Origin: Enterococcus sp. BWB1-3
Lineage (GTDB): Bacteria; Bacillota; Bacilli; Lactobacillales; Enterococcaceae
DNA length: 64,000 bases
Assembly: GCF_016745275.1 (NCBI RefSeq)
Contig: NZ_JADOEP010000011.1
Location: 58,982-122,981 of the forward strand
Direction of reading: 5' to 3'
Numbering within the stretch: position 1 is the stretch's first letter; every line of letters starts with the position of its first letter. Below are positions 8,756 through 18,395 of this stretch, piece by piece. The translations under genes and the position numbers were made by a program. The notes beneath the pieces were generated by a model that saw only the letters and a program-made list of their open reading frames with translations, was not told the DNA's origin and did no database searches.

Positions 8756-11467
8756 CTAGTTTCGTTTAATTTCTTCCATAACGAAGCCCTCAATCACATC
8801 GTCAACCTTTAAATCATTAAAGTTTTCGACCATTGCTCCACATTCAAATCCTAATTTTACTTCTTTTGCATCATCTTTAAAACGTTTCAGACTCGCAAGC
8901 TTGCCTTCGAAAATTACAATACCGTCACGAATAACATGAACTCCGCTGTCTCTGCGAATTGAGCCGTCTGTCACATAACAACCGGCAATTGTTCCAACTT
9001 TAGAAACTTTATACAATTCACGAACAACCATCTGTCCTGTAATTTTTTCTTCAAATTCAGGATCAAGCAATCCTTTCATAGCAGTTTCAATTTCATCAAT
9101 TGCATTATAAATAATTCGATGAAGACGAATATCCACTTCTTCTTGCTCAGCCTGTTGTTTAGCCTGAGGTGTAGGACGTACATTGAACCCAATAATGATG
9201 GCATTACTTGCCGCAGCAAGTGTCACATCACTTTCATTAATTGCTCCTACTGCTGAATGGACGATTTTTACCCGCACACCTTCAACATCAATCTTTTGAA
9301 GACTAGCAGAAAGAGCTTCCGCTGATCCCTGTACATCAGCTTTGATAATAACATTAACTTCTTTCAGCTCGCCCTCTTTCAGACTTTCAAACAAGTTATC
9401 CAGAGTTACACGGCTGTTTGCTGAACGTTGTTCATGCAAGGCCCGCTTCGCTCTTTCTTCCCCTGCCTGACGAGCTGTTTTTTCATCTTCAAGTACGGCA
9501 AAACGATCTCCTGCCTGAGGTACATCATTCAATCCGGTAATTTCTACAGGTGTTGCCGGACCAGCAGTTTTGTCACGACGTCCGATATCATTTGTCATCA
9601 CACGGACACGTCCATAAGTATTGCCGACAACAATCGGATCTCCGACTTTCAGTGTTCCCTGCTGTACCAGTAATGTAGCAACAGAGCCTTTTCCTTTATC
9701 CAGACGTGCTTCGATAACCGTTCCAATAGCATGCTGTGTCGGATCAGCTTTCAGATCTTCTACTTCAGCAATCAGTAAAATATTTTCTAATAACTCATCA
9801 ATATTTTGATTGAACTTTGCCGAGATATTAACAAAAATCGTATCTCCGCCCCATTCTTCAGGAATCAGTTCATACTCAGACAATGCCTGTTTCACATGAT
9901 CCGGATTAGCACCAGGTTTATCAATTTTGTTCACAGCAACAATGATCGGAACCTTCGCTGCTTTTGCATGGTTGATAGCTTCAACAGTCTGAGGCATCAC
10001 ACCATCATCTGCAGCAACCACTAAAATAGTGATATCTGTGATACTTGCTCCACGAGCACGCATACTGGTGAAGGCCGAGTGTCCTGGTGTATCAAGGAAC
10101 GTAATTGGCTTCCCTTCAATTTCAATCTGATAAGCCCCAATATGCTGAGTAATTCCGCCAGCTTCGCCTGATGTCACTCGAGAATGACGCAGGGTATCCA
10201 ATAAAGTTGTTTTCCCGTGGTCAACGTGACCCATGATTGTAACAACAGGAGGACGGCTTACCAAATTCTCTTCTGAAACAGCATCAGGTTCAAAGAATTT
10301 ATCGATATCTGCAATATCAATTTGTACTTTTTCCTGAGGCTCAATCCCGTAATCTACTGCCAGCAGTTCAATCGTCTCTTTGTCCAATGACTGGTTCTGA
10401 TTAACCATCACACCCATCATAAACAGTTTCTTGATGATTTCTGCCGGCTCACGGTAAATCTTTTTGGCAATATCCGCTACGTTCATACCCTCTGTATATT
10501 CAAGAATTTCAGGAAGCTCCTTGAATTTTCTAGCCGGTACCGGCGGCTTGGTAGATTCCTGGTACTTGCCTTTTTTCCCTTTTTTATTAAATCTGTTACG
10601 ATTTTGGTTGTTAAAGTTATTACGGTTGTTTCTGTTTTGACCTCCACCGAATGAATTGCTTCTATTCTGGTTATTAGTGTTGCTGCGGTTTTGATTTTGA
10701 CTGCTTTGTCCTGCTGCAGATCTGGTTTGACCTTGCTGACCCTGAGTCGGGCGTTGTTGCCCCTGCTGTTGTCCTTGCGGACGATTGTTTTGGTTGGAAC
10801 GCTGTTGATTATTCTGACCTTGTTGTCCCTGTGGTCGATTATTTTGATTTGGTCGTTGTTGATTTCCCTGACCCTGTTGTCCCTGTGGACGGTTGTTTTG
10901 ATTTGGTCGTTGTTGATTTCCCTGACCTTGTTGTCCCTGTGGACGGTTGTTTTGATTTGGTCGTTGTTGATTTCCCTGACCCTGTTGTCCCTGCGGACGA
11001 TTATTTTGATTTGGTCGTTGTTGATTTCCCTGACCCTGTTGTCCCTGCGGACGATTATTTTGATTTGGTCGTTGTTGGTTTCCCTGACCCTGCTGTCCCT
11101 GCGGACGATTGTTTTGATTTGGTCGTTGTTGGTTTCCCTGACCCTGCTGTCCCTGTGGACGATTGTTTTGATTCAAGCGCTGTTGATTCCCCTGACCTTG
11201 TTGTCCCTGTGGACGATTGTTTTGATTTGGTTGCTGCTGTTTGCTCTGATTCTGTTGAACTGCCGGCTTTGACTGAGGCTTTGCAGTTTGCTGAGCTGCA
11301 GGTGCCGCCTTTTTTGTAAACGCAGAGCGCAGCTTTGTTTCATCAGACGGGTTGATCGCTCCCATATGATTCTTTACATCTATACCCAACTCATGCGCTT
11401 TATTTACAACATCTTTACTTGGTTGATCTATTTCTTTTGCTAATTCATATATTCTCTTTTTTCCCAT
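8756..11467 (-). CDS. infB: Translation initiation factor IF-2
   Basis: 903-aa GTPase that delivers fMet-tRNA to the 30S initiation complex. Domains: IF2 N-terminal fold at residues 1-50; a very long low-complexity linker at about 55-300; a second IF2-N fold at about 315-370; the G domain with [11 protein letters not shown] (P-loop), DTPGHSAF (G3) and NKIDKPG (G4); then the beta-barrel and C-terminal fMet-tRNA binding domains. The linker is unusual: eight full and one partial copy of an 18-residue Asn/Arg/Gln/Gly unit, followed by an N/R-rich stretch and a Lys-rich patch. ATG 11467 has AAGGTG upstream. It lies 12 bases after ylxQ in the nus operon. Confidence 0.98.
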   Translation of the reverse strand: MGKKRIYELAKEIDQPSKDVVNKAHELGIDVKNHMGAINPSDETKLRSAFTKKAAPAAQQTAKPQSKPAVQQNQSKQQQPNQNNRPQGQQGQGNQQRLNQNNRPQGQQGQGNQQRPNQNNRPQGQQGQGNQQRPNQNNRPQGQQGQGNQQRPNQNNRPQGQQGQGNQQRPNQNNRPQGQQGQGNQQRPNQNNRPQGQQGQGNQQRPNQNNRPQGQQGQNNQQRSNQNNRPQGQQQGQQRPTQGQQGQTRSAAGQSSQNQNRSNTNNQNRSNSFGGGQNRNNRNNFNNQNRNRFNKKGKKGKYQESTKPPVPARKFKELPEILEYTEGMNVADIAKKIYREPAEIIKKLFMMGVMVNQNQSLDKETIELLAVDYGIEPQEKVQIDIADIDKFFEPDAVSEENLVSRPPVVTIMGHVDHGKTTLLDTLRHSRVTSGEAGGITQHIGAYQIEIEGKPITFLDTPGHSAFTSMRARGASITDITILVVAADDGVMPQTVEAINHAKAAKVPIIVAVNKIDKPGANPDHVKQALSEYELIPEEWGGDTIFVNISAKFNQNIDELLENILLIAEVEDLKADPTQHAIGTVIEARLDKGKGSVATLLVQQGTLKVGDPIVVGNTYGRVRVMTNDIGRRDKTAGPATPVEITGLNDVPQAGDRFAVLEDEKTARQAGEERAKRALHEQRSANSRVTLDNLFESLKEGELKEVNVIIKADVQGSAEALSASLQKIDVEGVRVKIVHSAVGAINESDVTLAAASNAIIIGFNVRPTPQAKQQAEQEEVDIRLHRIIYNAIDEIETAMKGLLDPEFEEKITGQMVVRELYKVSKVGTIAGCYVTDGSIRRDSGVHVIRDGIVIFEGKLASLKRFKDDAKEVKLGFECGAMVENFNDLKVDDVIEGFVMEEIKRN
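10790..11221 (-). repeat. 54-bp tandem repeat inside infB
   Basis: Eight in-frame copies of a 54-bp unit (residues 83-226), then a degenerate ninth. The encoded unit is [18 protein letters not shown], with variants RLNQ in the first and NNQQRSNQ in the eighth. Units differ by scattered synonymous changes. The length keeps the frame, so copy number can change without inactivating IF-2. The plus strand of the same DNA gives spurious Leu- and Asp-rich open frames. Confidence 0.95.
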
Positions 11468-11479
11468 GCAATCACCTTC

Positions 11480-11782
11480 CTAGCATTTCGTTAATTCCTT
11501 GAATTTCTTAGCAAATCCTTGATCGTTTACGCCAACAATCATTCGCTGTCTGCCAATCGCATGACTAATTTCTATCTGAAGTAATTCGTCATTCCAGGGA
11601 ATTTCGTAATAAGAACATTTGTCCTTAATTTTTTTGCGTGTATTGTCGCTTGCATCTGCAGCAATAAACACAAATTCTGTTTTATTTTTTTGGATATCTT
11701 TCACTGTCATTTCTTCACCAGTGATCAATCTCCCTGCCCGCATCGCCAGTCCAAGTAAATTCAATGTCTTCTCTTTATTCAT
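11480..11782 (-). CDS. ylxQ: YlxQ-type L7Ae-family ribosomal/RNA-binding protein
   Basis: 100-aa L7Ae/L30e/YbxF-like protein. Members bind kink-turn or K-loop RNA; the exact ligand of this paralogue is not settled. Typical segments are LLGLAMRAGRLITGEEMTV and FVFIAADASDNTRKKIKDKC. The frame is open further upstream, but the family start is MNKEKTLNL at 11782, which overlaps the end of ylxR by 8 bases, so translation is likely coupled. It sits between ylxR and infB as in most Firmicutes. Confidence 0.9.
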   Translation of the reverse strand: MNKEKTLNLLGLAMRAGRLITGEEMTVKDIQKNKTEFVFIAADASDNTRKKIKDKCSYYEIPWNDELLQIEISHAIGRQRMIVGVNDQGFAKKFKELTKC

Positions 11783-12071
11783 TGCCAAACAGCTCATTAC
11801 GTGCTTTTTGATGTTCGACATAAGCCAGCAGTTCCTGATAAAAATCATCAGTCAGTGTTGTTTCCAACACTCGGTCCAGTATCCGGTTTTCCCACGCTCT
11901 TTTTATTTCTTCCGGTTCAAGTGCGACATAAGCACCTCTTCCCGGTTTCTTTCCAGAAGGATCAAGAGAAACCTCTCCTTCTTTTGAACGTGTAATACGA
12001 ACCAGTTCTTTCTTAGGTTTCATCTCTCCGGACACAACAGATTTACGCATTGGAATTTTTCTTTTTTTCAT
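11775..12071 (-). CDS. ylxR: YlxR (RnpM, DUF448) RNA-binding protein
   Basis: 98-aa DUF448 protein. In B. subtilis YlxR (RnpM) has been reported to bind RNase P RNA and modulate its activity. The family signature is clear: RKIPMRKSVVSGEMKPKKELVRI, then DPSGKKPGRGAYV. The family more often has Cys where this protein has Ser (RKSVVSG). Start chosen at MKKRKIPMRK (12071), with GGAGGGAACTAT upstream, rather than the longer open frame to 12122, which would overlap nusA. Confidence 0.92.
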   Translation of the reverse strand: MKKRKIPMRKSVVSGEMKPKKELVRITRSKEGEVSLDPSGKKPGRGAYVALEPEEIKRAWENRILDRVLETTLTDDFYQELLAYVEHQKARNELFGNE

Positions 12072-12093
12072 AATATAGTTCCCTCCAAAAACG

Positions 12094-13314
12094 CTATTTT
12101 TCTTCTGCCTGTTCGTTGTCAAATTCTATATTTTCATATTCATCTGAGGTCAAATCAGCTTCCATCACTTCTTGATCTTCTTCATAACTGTCTTCAAAAT
12201 TTTCGTTATACTCTTCATCATATACTTCTTCGGAATATTCTTCTCCATCAGCATTTTCTGCCTGTTGAGCATAGAAATCTTCCATCTCTGATTCTGGCTT
12301 AATATCAATTTTGAAGTTTGTCAATTTTGCTGCCAAACGTGCATTTTGCCCGCGTTTTCCGATTGCCAGAGACAGTTGGAAATCAGGAACCACAACGGTG
12401 CAGGCTTTTGGATTTTCAGCAGCAAAAATTACATCAACTACTTGAGCCGGGTTTAGCGCATTGCTGATAAATACTGCCGGATCTTCATCCCACTCAACAA
12501 TATCCATGTTCTCGCCTTTCAGCTCGTTAACAATTGCCTGAACACGTTGTCCTTTAGGACCGACACATGTCCCTACCGGATCAACATTCTGATCGTTTGA
12601 GCGTACAGCTACCTTTGAACGATCACCCGCTTCTCTTGCAATATTAACAATTTCTACAATACCATCATAAACTTCAGGAATTTCCTGTTCAAACAAACGT
12701 CGCAACAAATCCGGATGGCTGCGGCTTACAAACACCTGAGGACCCTTTGACGTATTTTCAACACGGGAAACGTAGACTTTGATTCGGTCATGAGGCTGAT
12801 AAAATTCATTTGGCATCTGATCTTGTTTGGATAAAACTGCTTCAATCTTGCCTAAATTCACGTAGATATACCGTCGATCCTGTCGTTCAACGATTCCCTG
12901 CATGATATCATTTTCGTAAGCGCTGAACTCATTGTAAATAATTGTTCTTTCCGCTTCACGGACACGCTGCAAAATAACCTGCTTCGCTGTTTGAGCTGCG
13001 ATTCTTCCGAAATCTTTAGGGGTTACTTCAAAACGAATTTTATCACCAACCTCATAAGCTTTGTTTATCGCCATTGCATCTTTTAAAGATACTTCCAATT
13101 GTGAATCAAATACCTCGTCAGTCACTTCTTTGACAGCATATACGTGGATATTGCCTTTCTTTTCATCGAACTCCACTTCAACATTATTGGCCTGTCCATA
13201 ATGTCTTTTATATGCGGAAACCAGCGCTGCCACCAACGCTTCAATTACCGTTTCCTTTTTTATTCCTTTTTCAGCTTCTAATGCATCCAAAGCATTTAAC
13301 ATTTCTTTGCTCAT
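12094..13314 (-). CDS. nusA: Transcription termination/antitermination factor NusA
   Basis: 406 aa. The N-terminal RNA-polymerase-binding domain occupies about residues 1-125. An S1 domain follows ([16 protein letters not shown]), then two KH domains with the conserved [18 protein letters not shown] and [17 protein letters not shown]. The C-terminus from about 345 is an acidic tail with many Glu, Asp and Tyr instead of the repeats of proteobacterial NusA, as is usual in Firmicutes. ATG 13314 has GGGAGG upstream. It is the second gene of the operon. In B. subtilis NusA autoregulates this operon by stimulating termination in the leader; a terminator in the right place exists here. Confidence 0.97.
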   Translation of the reverse strand: MSKEMLNALDALEAEKGIKKETVIEALVAALVSAYKRHYGQANNVEVEFDEKKGNIHVYAVKEVTDEVFDSQLEVSLKDAMAINKAYEVGDKIRFEVTPKDFGRIAAQTAKQVILQRVREAERTIIYNEFSAYENDIMQGIVERQDRRYIYVNLGKIEAVLSKQDQMPNEFYQPHDRIKVYVSRVENTSKGPQVFVSRSHPDLLRRLFEQEIPEVYDGIVEIVNIAREAGDRSKVAVRSNDQNVDPVGTCVGPKGQRVQAIVNELKGENMDIVEWDEDPAVFISNALNPAQVVDVIFAAENPKACTVVVPDFQLSLAIGKRGQNARLAAKLTNFKIDIKPESEMEDFYAQQAENADGEEYSEEVYDEEYNENFEDSYEEDQEVMEADLTSDEYENIEFDNEQAEEK

Positions 13315-13395
13315 TTTTTATTATTTCCTCCCATATTTAGTCAAAGCTGAACGCATCTGCTTCCATCAATAAAACAGACCGTTAGAAGTTAATAC

Positions 13396-13869
13396 TTAAA
13401 ACTGAATTGCTAAGCGAGCCTTTGCAATATTTTTTCGATCGATGACCAGTTCCTTTGTTCTTGTTTTCACTTTGACAGTCAGCATTACTGTATCCTTATC
13501 AAATTTTTCCATTGTTCCTTCAAACTGCTTTTCACCTTCTATAGCTTGATACAAAGAAACATGGATATATTCTCCGACAGCATTTTCATAATCCTGTTCC
13601 TTTTTCAATGGACGTTCAGCCCCGGGAGAAGATACCTCTAGAAAGTAAGCCTGAGGAATTGGATCAGGTTCCACCGCATCAAGCCGTTCACTTAGTTTTT
13701 CACTGACAAATGCGCATTCCTCAATATCTATGCCGCCTGTTTTATCAATAAATACACGTAAAAACCAGTTTTTACCTTCCTTGACAAACTCTATATCTAC
13801 AAGTTCAAAATTCTGCTCTTTTAAGATCGGTGTGACTAACTCGGTAACAGTTTCCACGACACTACTCAA
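13396..13869 (-). CDS. rimP: Ribosome maturation factor RimP
   Basis: 157 aa, usual RimP length; a 30S assembly factor. The sequence shows the family segments [21 protein letters not shown], then [20 protein letters not shown] and [14 protein letters not shown]. Start: a TTG codon at 13869 is preceded by AGGAGG with 8 bases spacing and gives the family N-terminus ([15 protein letters not shown]). The longer ATG frame to 13917 has no ribosome-binding site and an atypical extension. It is the first gene of the nusA-infB operon. Confidence 0.93.
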   Translation of the reverse strand: MSSVVETVTELVTPILKEQNFELVDIEFVKEGKNWFLRVFIDKTGGIDIEECAFVSEKLSERLDAVEPDPIPQAYFLEVSSPGAERPLKKEQDYENAVGEYIHVSLYQAIEGEKQFEGTMEKFDKDTVMLTVKVKTRTKELVIDRKNIAKARLAIQF

Positions 13870-13937
13870 AATTTTCGCCTCCTTCGAGATTGATGTAACG
13901 TACCATTGGCAATACAAGGCTCATGATCAATGCCATT

Positions 13938-13966
13938 AAAAAGAGTGAGCAGAAATCCGCTCACTC
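13938..13966 (-). terminator. Terminator in the rimP-nusA leader (possible attenuator)
   Basis: On the minus strand a perfect 8-bp stem GAGTGAGC/GCTCACTC (13966-13959 and 13950-13943), 8-base loop, then TTTTT (13942-13938). It lies downstream of the promoter at 13993-14021 and about 70 bases before the rimP start, so transcripts of the operon must read through it. Confidence 0.8.
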
Positions 13967-13992
13967 CCAATTAGTATCATTACTTGTATATA

Positions 13993-14021
13993 AGTTTAAC
14001 ATATTCTCCTACAGGAATCAA
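13993..14021 (-). promoter_or_regulatory. Promoter of the rimP-nusA-infB operon
   Basis: Minus-strand -35 TTGATT (14021-14016), 17-base spacer, -10 TAAACT (13998-13993). Predicted start near 13986, just ahead of the leader terminator. Confidence 0.65.
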
Positions 14022-14205
14022 ATAGACTGTATGACTCTTTGCTTAAGCAGAGCCGTTTCCAGAAAAATACCTGATCTTTCACAGAATAATTGTCTTTCTA
14101 CTCATAAAATCAGCTATCTTTATGTTGTTTTTAATGATCGATTGTAATATGCTGTGCTGACCGAATTAAACCTAAGTTATGCTTCTAACCCAAGAAATAC
14201 GGAGC

Positions 14206-14241
14206 ATATCCAGCAGTATTACATACGAAACTGCTGGATAT
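14206..14241. repeat. Perfect 12-bp inverted repeat downstream of the decayed gene
   Basis: ATATCCAGCAGT at 14206-14217 pairs with 14230-14241 around a 12-base loop. No T-tract follows on either strand, so it is not a standard terminator. It may be an operator or a remnant; function unknown. Confidence 0.5.
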
Positions 14242-14252
14242 ACGACGAGCAT

Positions 14253-14762
14253 TTACCAAAAACGCAGGGACAAATTATACAAAAGATCATTAAAATTTAA
14301 GAAATCCTTTTTTTTGCAACATCTTTCAATTTCAATGATTGCTTCTTCAGAAAGTACATTTATTTTAAGGTACCAGAAATTATGATCATATATTTGGGAA
14401 ACCAATAGATTAATATGCTCTATTATAGTATTGCCCTCTTTTCCCAGATTAACCAGATGATAATAAGAAATTTCATTTGTTTCTATCTTCTTTGCTCTAT
14501 TCATGATCAGAGTCGTTTTCCCAATTAAATAGTTTACTTTTAATCTTACCGGATTGCTCTGCAAATTCCAACGTCACGTTTAAAGATAAAGATTCTGATT
14601 TACGAAGAAAAAAGCTGCGTACTGAGTAAAGATCTGCAGAACCAATTCCAGTAGTTTATCATAGAAACAATCGCAAGTAACCCGCAGCTGCTTCAAATCC
14701 CCAAAAAATGCGATCCTCTTTAAAAAATCAGCTTTCCTAATAATTTGATCAGTCTGTCCCAA
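14253..14762 (-). pseudogene. Decayed gene remnant, function unknown
   Basis: Two open stretches, 14762-14580 and 14564-14253, lie in the same reading frame and are separated only by TAA-ACG-TGA. Together they look like one gene interrupted by two stop codons. The first gives IIRKADFLKRIAFFGDLKQL, the second IEHINLLVSQIYDHNFWYL and a Cys-Cys-Lys-Lys helix. Helix-rich composition and length are reminiscent of fragments of Mga-type regulators, but no diagnostic motif is present. No good ribosome-binding site was found for either part. It may be only chance open frame in AT-rich DNA. Confidence 0.3.
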
Positions 14763-14865
14763 ATAAGTATTAAGAAAATAGTTTTCTGTTTTAGCAACAT
14801 AGTTGAGCCTTTCTTTTTTGGGTTAATTATCTTACTATAGAGAAAATACAGAAAGGACAGAGAAA

Positions 14866-15789
14866 ATGAAACAAAATCAAGTAATCAAAGTATCGAACGA
14901 AACGCTTAAAAAAATGGCTGCGGTCTACGAAAAAAATAAACTAAGTAAATCTGTTCCCTATACCCTTTTCACAGCTAAAACCGGAACAACGACTATCACT
15001 GCTTATAATTCCGGTAAAGTGATGTTCCAAGGAACCGGTGCAGAAAAAGAAGCCCAAAAATGGGGAAATCCTGCGACCTCTGCAAAAACAGCTAACCCTT
15101 CCAAATCCCAGCAGCTGCCTCCGGGATTTGATCAGCTGTCTGTCATCGGCAGTGACGAGGTAGGAAACGGCAGCTACTTTGGCCCCGTCACAGTCTGTGC
15201 AGCCTATGTTGAAAAGAATATGATTTCAAAATTAAAAGCATTGGGCGTCCGCGACTCAAAAGAACTGACAGATGACCAAATCATTAAGCTCTCACATCTG
15301 GTGAAGGAATTGATTCCCTACCGTCTGCTTATTTTAGAGCCAAAAAAATACAATGAGATTCAACCAAAATACAATGCCGTACATATGAAAGTTGCACTGC
15401 ATAATCAAGCAATTTATTTACTGCTGAAGGATTTGGCACCTGTTAAACCGGAAGGCATTCTGATTGATCAATTCACCCCAGAAGGCAACTACCGGAAATA
15501 TGTCCGCAGCGAAAAAAATCAGGTAACAGAAAAACTCTATTTTATTACTAAAGGAGAACAGTATCACATTGCAGTTGCTGCAGCATCAATCATCTGTCGA
15601 GCGGCCTTTCTAGAAGAGCTGCAGAAGGAATCTAATGAACTGGGATATACAGTACCGTCTGGTGCAGGTGCAAAATCGGATCAGGTTGCCGCCCGAGTTT
15701 TAAAACAAGGAGGCATGGACCTATTGTCCAACTATGTTAAACTGCATTTTGCCAATACAGGAAAAGCCCAGAAAATTGCAGAGAAATAA
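14866..15789 (+). CDS. rnhC: Ribonuclease HIII
   Basis: 307-aa type 2 RNase H that cleaves RNA in RNA/DNA hybrids. The N-terminal about 75 residues form the TBP-like substrate-binding domain special to HIII (KMAAVYEKNKL...TAYNSGKVMFQG). The catalytic domain begins at SVIGSDEVGNGSYFGPV, where the acidic residues bind metal, followed by GVRDSKELTDDQI and ILIDQF. Family length is normal. ATG 14866 has AAAGGA 11 bases upstream. The gene is monocistronic and divergent from the nus operon. Very sure of family. Confidence 0.96.
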   Translation: MKQNQVIKVSNETLKKMAAVYEKNKLSKSVPYTLFTAKTGTTTITAYNSGKVMFQGTGAEKEAQKWGNPATSAKTANPSKSQQLPPGFDQLSVIGSDEVGNGSYFGPVTVCAAYVEKNMISKLKALGVRDSKELTDDQIIKLSHLVKELIPYRLLILEPKKYNEIQPKYNAVHMKVALHNQAIYLLLKDLAPVKPEGILIDQFTPEGNYRKYVRSEKNQVTEKLYFITKGEQYHIAVAAASIICRAAFLEELQKESNELGYTVPSGAGAKSDQVAARVLKQGGMDLLSNYVKLHFANTGKAQKIAEK

Positions 15790-15906
15790 TAGAACAACCT
15801 CTTTTACAGAAGAACCAGACTAAAATACCTCTTATTATGCTGCATGTTCGCTTTTACTGACAGAGCCAAGCAGCAATTGATCTAAAGAAATTAAGGAGAG
15901 ATGTAT

Positions 15907-16338
15907 ATGATTATTAGGGAAGCAATACTTTCTGATGCCGAAGCTTTACATACAATTAACCAGGACTCCCTTGGCTATGACTACCCGCTGATTAAAACAA
16001 AGGAGCAGCTGGAAGATCTTCTTAATTTGACTGATAATAAACTATTCATCTGCACTATTGATGATCAAGTATGCGGTTATATTCATGCAGCGGTCTATCT
16101 AACCATTTATGCACCAAAGATGATTAATATACTGGCATTGTCTGTTGATACAGCATTTCAGGGAAAAGGCTGCGGAAAAGAATTAATGCAGTCCGTTGAA
16201 AAATGGGCAGCAGCAACAGGAGCAGGCGGAATACGTCTGAACTCCGGTGAAGAAAGAAAAGCAGCTCATCACTTTTATGAACATATAGGCTTTGCAAAAC
16301 GAAAAAATCAGGCAAATTACTATAAAATGATTGGGTAA
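15907..16338 (+). CDS. GNAT-family N-acetyltransferase
   Basis: 143-aa acetyltransferase. Motif A is visible as ILALSVDTAFQGKGCGKELM, with the acetyl-CoA loop Q-G-K-G-C-G near residues 80-86. The C-terminal AHHFYEHIGFAKRKNQANYYKM is typical of GNATs related to aminoglycoside/YpeA-like acetyltransferases. Substrate unknown. An earlier ATG at 15901 directly abuts the ribosome-binding site AGGAGAG; ATG 15907 has proper spacing and was chosen. It stands 110 bases after rnhC without an obvious terminator between, so it may be co-transcribed. Confidence 0.85.
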   Translation: MIIREAILSDAEALHTINQDSLGYDYPLIKTKEQLEDLLNLTDNKLFICTIDDQVCGYIHAAVYLTIYAPKMINILALSVDTAFQGKGCGKELMQSVEKWAAATGAGGIRLNSGEERKAAHHFYEHIGFAKRKNQANYYKMIG

Positions 16339-16388
16339 ATTACATTTGTGCTTGTTAGGAAAAATCTAAAAAAATTTACTGCCCTGAA

Positions 16389-16441
16389 AAAGTCCGTTTT
16401 ACCTGTTGATCTCAATGAGCTCAGGCGAAACGGACTTTCTA
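16389..16441. terminator. Bidirectional terminator
   Basis: An 11-bp stem AAAGTCCGTTT (16389-16399) with AAACGGACTTT (16428-16438) and an inner CCTG...CAGG. It lies between the convergent GNAT gene and the last lipoprotein gene of the WxL locus, with T runs at both outer ends. Confidence 0.75.
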
Positions 16442-16488
16442 TTCCATTACCAAAATAAGTTCAGTTTAGTTCAGGTAACATTACTTTA

Positions 16489-17214
16489 CTACTTTCTAAA
16501 ATCTTCCAATACTAGTCCAATTATTGAAACCACCCCATTATCGGCAAACTTCACATAGATTCTCTTACCCAGACTTTCATCCTCTTTTGCAGTTTCCAAT
16601 GTATCGTATAAATAAATTGTTTCATTATATTTACCTGAAAGTTCTGAAAGTTTCATGGAAAAATCATTTTCCGAAATATTATATGCAGATGCTAGCTGAG
16701 AGATCAGCTTCTTTTGATCCTTCCCATTGAATTGCTCTGTAGAGGCAATATTCTTTACAACAACAGCTTCTCGTGTTGAAGAAACTGTTTTCTTTCCCTT
16801 GTCAAGGGTATATTTTATCTCTACCTGAGCAGAAATCGGGTAATACCCTTCAGAAGTTTTGAAAACTAAATATTCACTGTAATCAACCTCTGCTGCTGAG
16901 GATTGACTATAGTATTGCGTGTAGTCCAACGTCTGATTATCCATGGTCAGCTGCTCAGTCAAAATGCCTGTTGCGTTTTTGAAAGCTTCCGTTAACATCA
17001 ATTGAAGCTTCTCCTTCATTAACTCCTCTGCCTCTTCCTTAGTCATCTCCCCAATATCATAACTTGGAAATGACTTATCTCGATTTTCCGACCAGATTAA
17101 TAAGTTGTCTTCTGATGACAACTTATTAGCAGATGATCCATCACATGCTACTAAAAACCCACATCCAAGTAAGAGTACAAGTAACGAATGAATGATTCTT
17201 TTATTAAAAAACAT
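16489..17214 (-). CDS. Lipoprotein of unknown function, end of the WxL locus
   Basis: 241 aa. The signal peptide IIHSLLVLLLGCGFLVAC ends in the lipobox LVAC, Cys near residue 24, so the mature protein is a membrane-anchored lipoprotein facing outside. The mature part is mixed alpha/beta, with an acidic region EMTKEEAEELMKEKLQLML and the tail GVVSIIGLVLEDFRK; no family recognised. ATG 17214 has AGGGGAA upstream. About 200 bases separate it from the previous lipoprotein gene, so it may have its own promoter. It is listed with the locus only because of position and orientation. Confidence 0.7.
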   Translation of the reverse strand: MFFNKRIIHSLLVLLLGCGFLVACDGSSANKLSSEDNLLIWSENRDKSFPSYDIGEMTKEEAEELMKEKLQLMLTEAFKNATGILTEQLTMDNQTLDYTQYYSQSSAAEVDYSEYLVFKTSEGYYPISAQVEIKYTLDKGKKTVSSTREAVVVKNIASTEQFNGKDQKKLISQLASAYNISENDFSMKLSELSGKYNETIYLYDTLETAKEDESLGKRIYVKFADNGVVSIIGLVLEDFRK

Positions 17215-17414
17215 AAATTTTCCCCTTTATCTTAATCAGATCAATTGCTTCTATTAGATAGCTGTTGGCAGTGATCAATCGACATAAGAATATACAGCTT
17301 AACTAATTCTCTACTGAATTTATTTTAGAAAAATCAAAAAAATTAGTGCTAAAAATACTTTTTTGACAAATGCACCATTTTCCCTCTTTTACTTTCTTTC
17401 ATTTACTTATTTTT

Positions 17415-18395
17415 CTAGTCAAATACACTCAAATCCATCTGAATTAGCTGGCTTTGATCAAACTCACCTTCAACAAAGGTTAGACTCACAACCCGGTTAT
17501 TTTTATCAGTTGGAACTTTATAAAAAGCTAATCCTTCGCTTTCTTCTCCTCTAGAAAGCTCATCATCATTCGCCTCAGCCAGTACTTTCAAATTTTCTAC
17601 AGCTTCTTCTTCTGGAAAGTCTGATTGATTAAGCACTTGATTCCCAATTGTCAAGCTTGTCTTTTTAAACCAGACAGCAGGTTTTATTGAATTTTCGCCC
17701 TTATTCAATAGCTTAAACCTTACTGCCAAATACTCTTGATCAATGATTGTCACTTTGCGATAGCCAGTTACTTCAAACCGCATGGAAGCATTTTCTGCAA
17801 ACATATTGGAGCTGCTGTCAGAAGCAGAACTATCTGAAATCCCCTCACTGTCTGCTGCTCCTTTTTCTACTAAACTATCAGCTGATTGATTAAGGATTTC
17901 TACTCGCTTTTCGTAATTTCTATCATCTGCTGAAAAATAATTAACTTGTACAACACTATTCTCCGTCGCAATATAGTAAAAGTGAGCCCACATACTCTCA
18001 TTTTCAAAGCTTGTATTCAAAGTATATTTAAATGCCGGATAGCCATTTACTTCATATTCTTTCATAAAGACATCTTCAAGATTTTCATAACCATATGTCC
18101 GTTGAAGTTCTTCTCTTGTCTTTTCAGCGAAATTCTCTAAATCAACCTCTGCTTTTGAAAATGCCAAAATATACATAAAAGAATCACTCTTTGTATCCTC
18201 TGCACCAAAAGCTGCTGCATCACCAAAGTTTTCTTTTAATTTTGATTCCGTTTGTGTGTCCCAGTCGCTTGGAAGTTGAAATTCAAAGGTATGACCAGCA
18301 CCATTGAATTTCACTTTTTCATCGGATAATGAATCAGAACATCCGCTAAGGAGAAGCAGTACCATTGCCAGAAATATATAAAAATTTTTATTCAT
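17415..18395 (-). CDS. Lipoprotein with C-terminal DUF5067/DUF4352-like Ig domain
   Basis: 326 aa. Signal peptide with lipobox LLSGC (Cys about residue 19). Residues 30-170 resemble PsbP/MOG1-type folds often seen in such lipoproteins (HTFEFQLPSDW, then an aromatic beta-rich part). A Ser/Asp linker SDSSASDSSSN follows. Residues about 205-326 look like a DUF5067/DUF4352 immunoglobulin-like domain (YLAVRFKLLNKGENSIKPAVWF). These domain names come from pattern memory, not a search. The start overlaps the end of the YfhO gene by 8 bases, so the two are translationally coupled. Ligand unknown. Confidence 0.7.
   Translation of the reverse strand: MNKNFYIFLAMVLLLLSGCSDSLSDEKVKFNGAGHTFEFQLPSDWDTQTESKLKENFGDAAAFGAEDTKSDSFMYILAFSKAEVDLENFAEKTREELQRTYGYENLEDVFMKEYEVNGYPAFKYTLNTSFENESMWAHFYYIATENSVVQVNYFSADDRNYEKRVEILNQSADSLVEKGAADSEGISDSSASDSSSNMFAENASMRFEVTGYRKVTIIDQEYLAVRFKLLNKGENSIKPAVWFKKTSLTIGNQVLNQSDFPEEEAVENLKVLAEANDDELSRGEESEGLAFYKVPTDKNNRVVSLTFVEGEFDQSQLIQMDLSVFD

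Noticed and set aside
10691..11319. Two long plus-strand open frames with Leu- or Asp/Val-rich repeats
   Set aside because: They are antisense shadows of the infB tandem repeat; repeat composition, not coding selection, keeps them open, and no ribosome-binding site exists.
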